From Flavobacteriaceae bacterium (lineage in GTDB: Bacteria; Bacteroidota; Bacteroidia; Flavobacteriales; Flavobacteriaceae), in assembly GCA_029252265.1 (NCBI GenBank), contig JAQXBT010000042.1:1-35718 (forward strand): 35,718 nucleotides of DNA, read 5' to 3'. Position 1 is the first letter of the stretch. Every line of letters begins with the position of its first letter. Below, piece by piece: positions 34,374-35,718 of the stretch. Under the pieces are notes generated by a model that was given only the letters and a program-made list of their open reading frames with translations, did not search any database and was not told where the DNA came from. The position numbers and the translations under genes were made by a program.

Positions 34374-35718
34374 TTACTTTATTGTAAGTTTCAGAAAATT
34401 GTAATACACATCAATTCCTTGGTGAAGAGCACTAATAGGCAGTCGCTCGTTTTCCGCATGAATGCTCCTCAAATAATCAATATCCAAAACAACAGGAATT
34501 ATAGAATAGGAGTCAATTCCTATTAGTCGAAAATTTCCAACATCGCTGAAGTTCGGCAAGATAATTGGCATCACACTCACATTTCCATAGGTTTCGATAA
34601 TGGCTAGTTCAAGACTTTTGTAAAATACGTTTTCGGTTGTTGAAATGGGAAGTAGATCCATTTTCTTAATGATTCTTACTTCAATATTGTCATTTTTTAA
34701 AGTTCGTTTTAAGGATTTAAGGAATTTTTCTTGAGAAGCTTCAGGCAATAATCTGCAGTCCAAATAAGCTTTGGTACTTTGGGGAATTTTATTGAATACT
34801 TTATTGTCCGTTTCAATAGAAGTGATCGAAATCGTGTTTGTAAACAAGGCGAATAATTCTGGATCTTTTCGCAACCGTGATACAATTAGTGGCTTAAATA
34901 GGACAGGATGTTTAAGAACAAACTTGCTGATGCCTTTTTTACTATCTCCTATAAATCTTAGAATTTCTTGGTTTTCTTTAAAGTAAATTGCGGGTGTTTT
35001 TTTCTTGGCTAAATTGGCTAAAGCAATCGTCATTTCTTTAGTTGAATATTCTGTGGGTGTGATTGAACTGTGGCCAGAACTAGGTGTGTTTAATGTCAGT
35101 TCAAGCCATAGCGGTCTTTTATGACCTACGGATATTCCAAAGGAAAACTCATTTTTTTTGGAATCAATTAGTTCACTTAGTTCTGTTGCTCCCTCGCCGA
35201 TGACCGTTATTGGATTAAGCTCCTCCAAATGATTTTTCAGCACATATTCTATACCTCCCTCACACATTGTTTCTTCACAGGAGGCAGCCAAAAAAGTAAC
35301 GTTGTATTTAATTTCGGTATTTTGAAGTAGATGTTTAAATTTAAGTAAGCTAAATAACTGCATGATAGCAGCTCCCTTGTTATCAAAAGCACCTCTTCCC
35401 CAAACTTCATCATCTAGTATAAATCCAGAAAATGGAGGATACTTCCAAATCGAAGGGTCTCCTGCATCTATAACGTCAATGTGATTAAGTAGAATGATAT
35501 TCGGAAGATTTTTATCTAAAGGAAAGAGAGATGCTGCAAAATTATAATTTCCATTTTCACTACCGAAGTTGTAAATGTTTAAATCATTCTCTCTACAGAC
35601 GCTTTTTAGCCACTCACCCGCGTTCATTTCTTCGTAACTTAAGGATTTATGTTGGATATAAATGCTCAGTACTTCGGGAGCAGATAACTGCTCATTATTA
35701 ACAGATATTCGGAATAAG
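34374..35718 (-). CDS. M20-family metallopeptidase (PM20D1/CPS1-like), 5' end outside the window
   Basis: The frame stays open to the right edge, so the start lies beyond 35718; the ATG at 35627 is internal, since upstream codons still encode family-like sequence (FRISVNNEQLSAPEVLSIYI) before MNAGEWLKSV. About 447 residues are visible. Zinc and catalytic parts: LLNHIDVIDAGDPS (His-x-Asp), WGRGAFDNKGAA (bridging Asp), SCEETMCEGG (Glu-Glu), GEGATELSE, and SIHAENERLPI near the C terminus (His). The dimerisation lid starts at GHKRPLWLELTLNTPSSGHSS. It resembles the PM20D1/carboxypeptidase S branch, which hydrolyses N-acyl amino acids or dipeptides. No signal peptide can be judged because the N terminus is missing. 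Confidence 0.92.
   Translation of the reverse strand, partial: LFRISVNNEQLSAPEVLSIYIQHKSLSYEEMNAGEWLKSVCRENDLNIYNFGSENGNYNFAASLFPLDKNLPNIILLNHIDVIDAGDPSIWKYPPFSGFILDDEVWGRGAFDNKGAAIMQLFSLLKFKHLLQNTEIKYNVTFLAASCEETMCEGGIEYVLKNHLEELNPITVIGEGATELSELIDSKKNEFSFGISVGHKRPLWLELTLNTPSSGHSSITPTEYSTKEMTIALANLAKKKTPAIYFKENQEILRFIGDSKKGISKFVLKHPVLFKPLIVSRLRKDPELFALFTNTISITSIETDNKVFNKIPQSTKAYLDCRLLPEASQEKFLKSLKRTLKNDNIEVRIIKKMDLLPISTTENVFYKSLELAIIETYGNVSVMPIILPNFSDVGNFRLIGIDSYSIIPVVLDIDYLRSIHAENERLPISALHQGIDVYYNFLKLTIK

Noticed and set aside
34374-35627. M20 peptidase as a complete gene starting at 35627
   Set aside because: The frame is open to the window edge and the upstream codons still read as the family's N terminus, so the gene is cut by the window.

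Overview
The window is an ordinary stretch of low-GC chromosome from a member of the Bacteroidota, almost certainly a (probably marine) Flavobacteriaceae. The evidence is the protein set (LptD_2-type OstA-like protein, fused alpha/beta branched-chain 2-oxoacid dehydrogenase E1, MutS2 without an Smr domain, BshA bacillithiol enzyme, Cys-rich Fe-S operon), the scarcity of Shine-Dalgarno sequences, and several intergenic matches to the Bacteroidota promoter -7 box TAnnTTTG. No rRNA, tRNA, CRISPR array or prophage was seen.

Layout. 1-1.4 kb: end of GAPDH, a hairpin-plus-U terminator, then a BadF-type N-acetylglucosamine-kinase-like gene. 1.4-4.5 kb (minus): lptD-ridA. 4.6-9.8 kb (plus): cell-wall amidase, MCE/MlaD protein, a membrane Fe-S oxidoreductase, a small HAD-like protein, a cysteine-rich CCG protein and a conserved unknown, very tightly packed. 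9.8-11.1 kb (minus): SIMPL-domain lipoprotein-like or secreted protein and methylguanine-DNA methyltransferase. 11.3-15.4 kb (plus): a two-enzyme GH3/serine-hydrolase fusion coupled to bshA. 15.5-18 kb (plus): aroC and an acidic-amino-acid symporter. 18-19.4 kb: the only accessory-looking segment, with an IS110 transposase remnant and a secreted NADase-type glycan-binding-domain protein bracketed by inverted 10-bp repeats. 19.4-22 kb (minus): mutS2 and a DCC thiol oxidoreductase. 22.1-22.8 kb (plus): ung. 22.8-25.8 kb (minus): a four-gene coupled unit (2OG oxygenase-like, SUI1, nucleoside phosphorylase, cytosolic periplasmic-binding-protein-like). 25.9-28.8 kb (plus): E1 fusion and a sterol-desaturase-family hydroxylase. 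28.8-33.4 kb: hutG, hutI and fumC on the minus strand, with a plus-strand membrane coiled-coil gene between hutG and hutI. 33.4-35.7 kb: DUF2721 membrane protein and a 5'-incomplete M20 peptidase that runs off the window.

Themes. Envelope biogenesis (LptD, amidase, MlaD, NagZ-like GH3), thiol/redox and repair (BshA, DCC protein, Ung, MGMT, MutS2) and amino-acid catabolism (HutG/HutI, FumC, branched-chain E1) dominate. No clearly new defence or mobile system is present. The most unusual items are the cassette-like gene at 18.4-19.1 kb, the orphan consensus promoter with hairpin at 34.25-34.36 kb, the cytosolic PBP-fold protein coupled to a nucleoside phosphorylase, and the Fe-S/HAD/CCG operon of unknown substrate.
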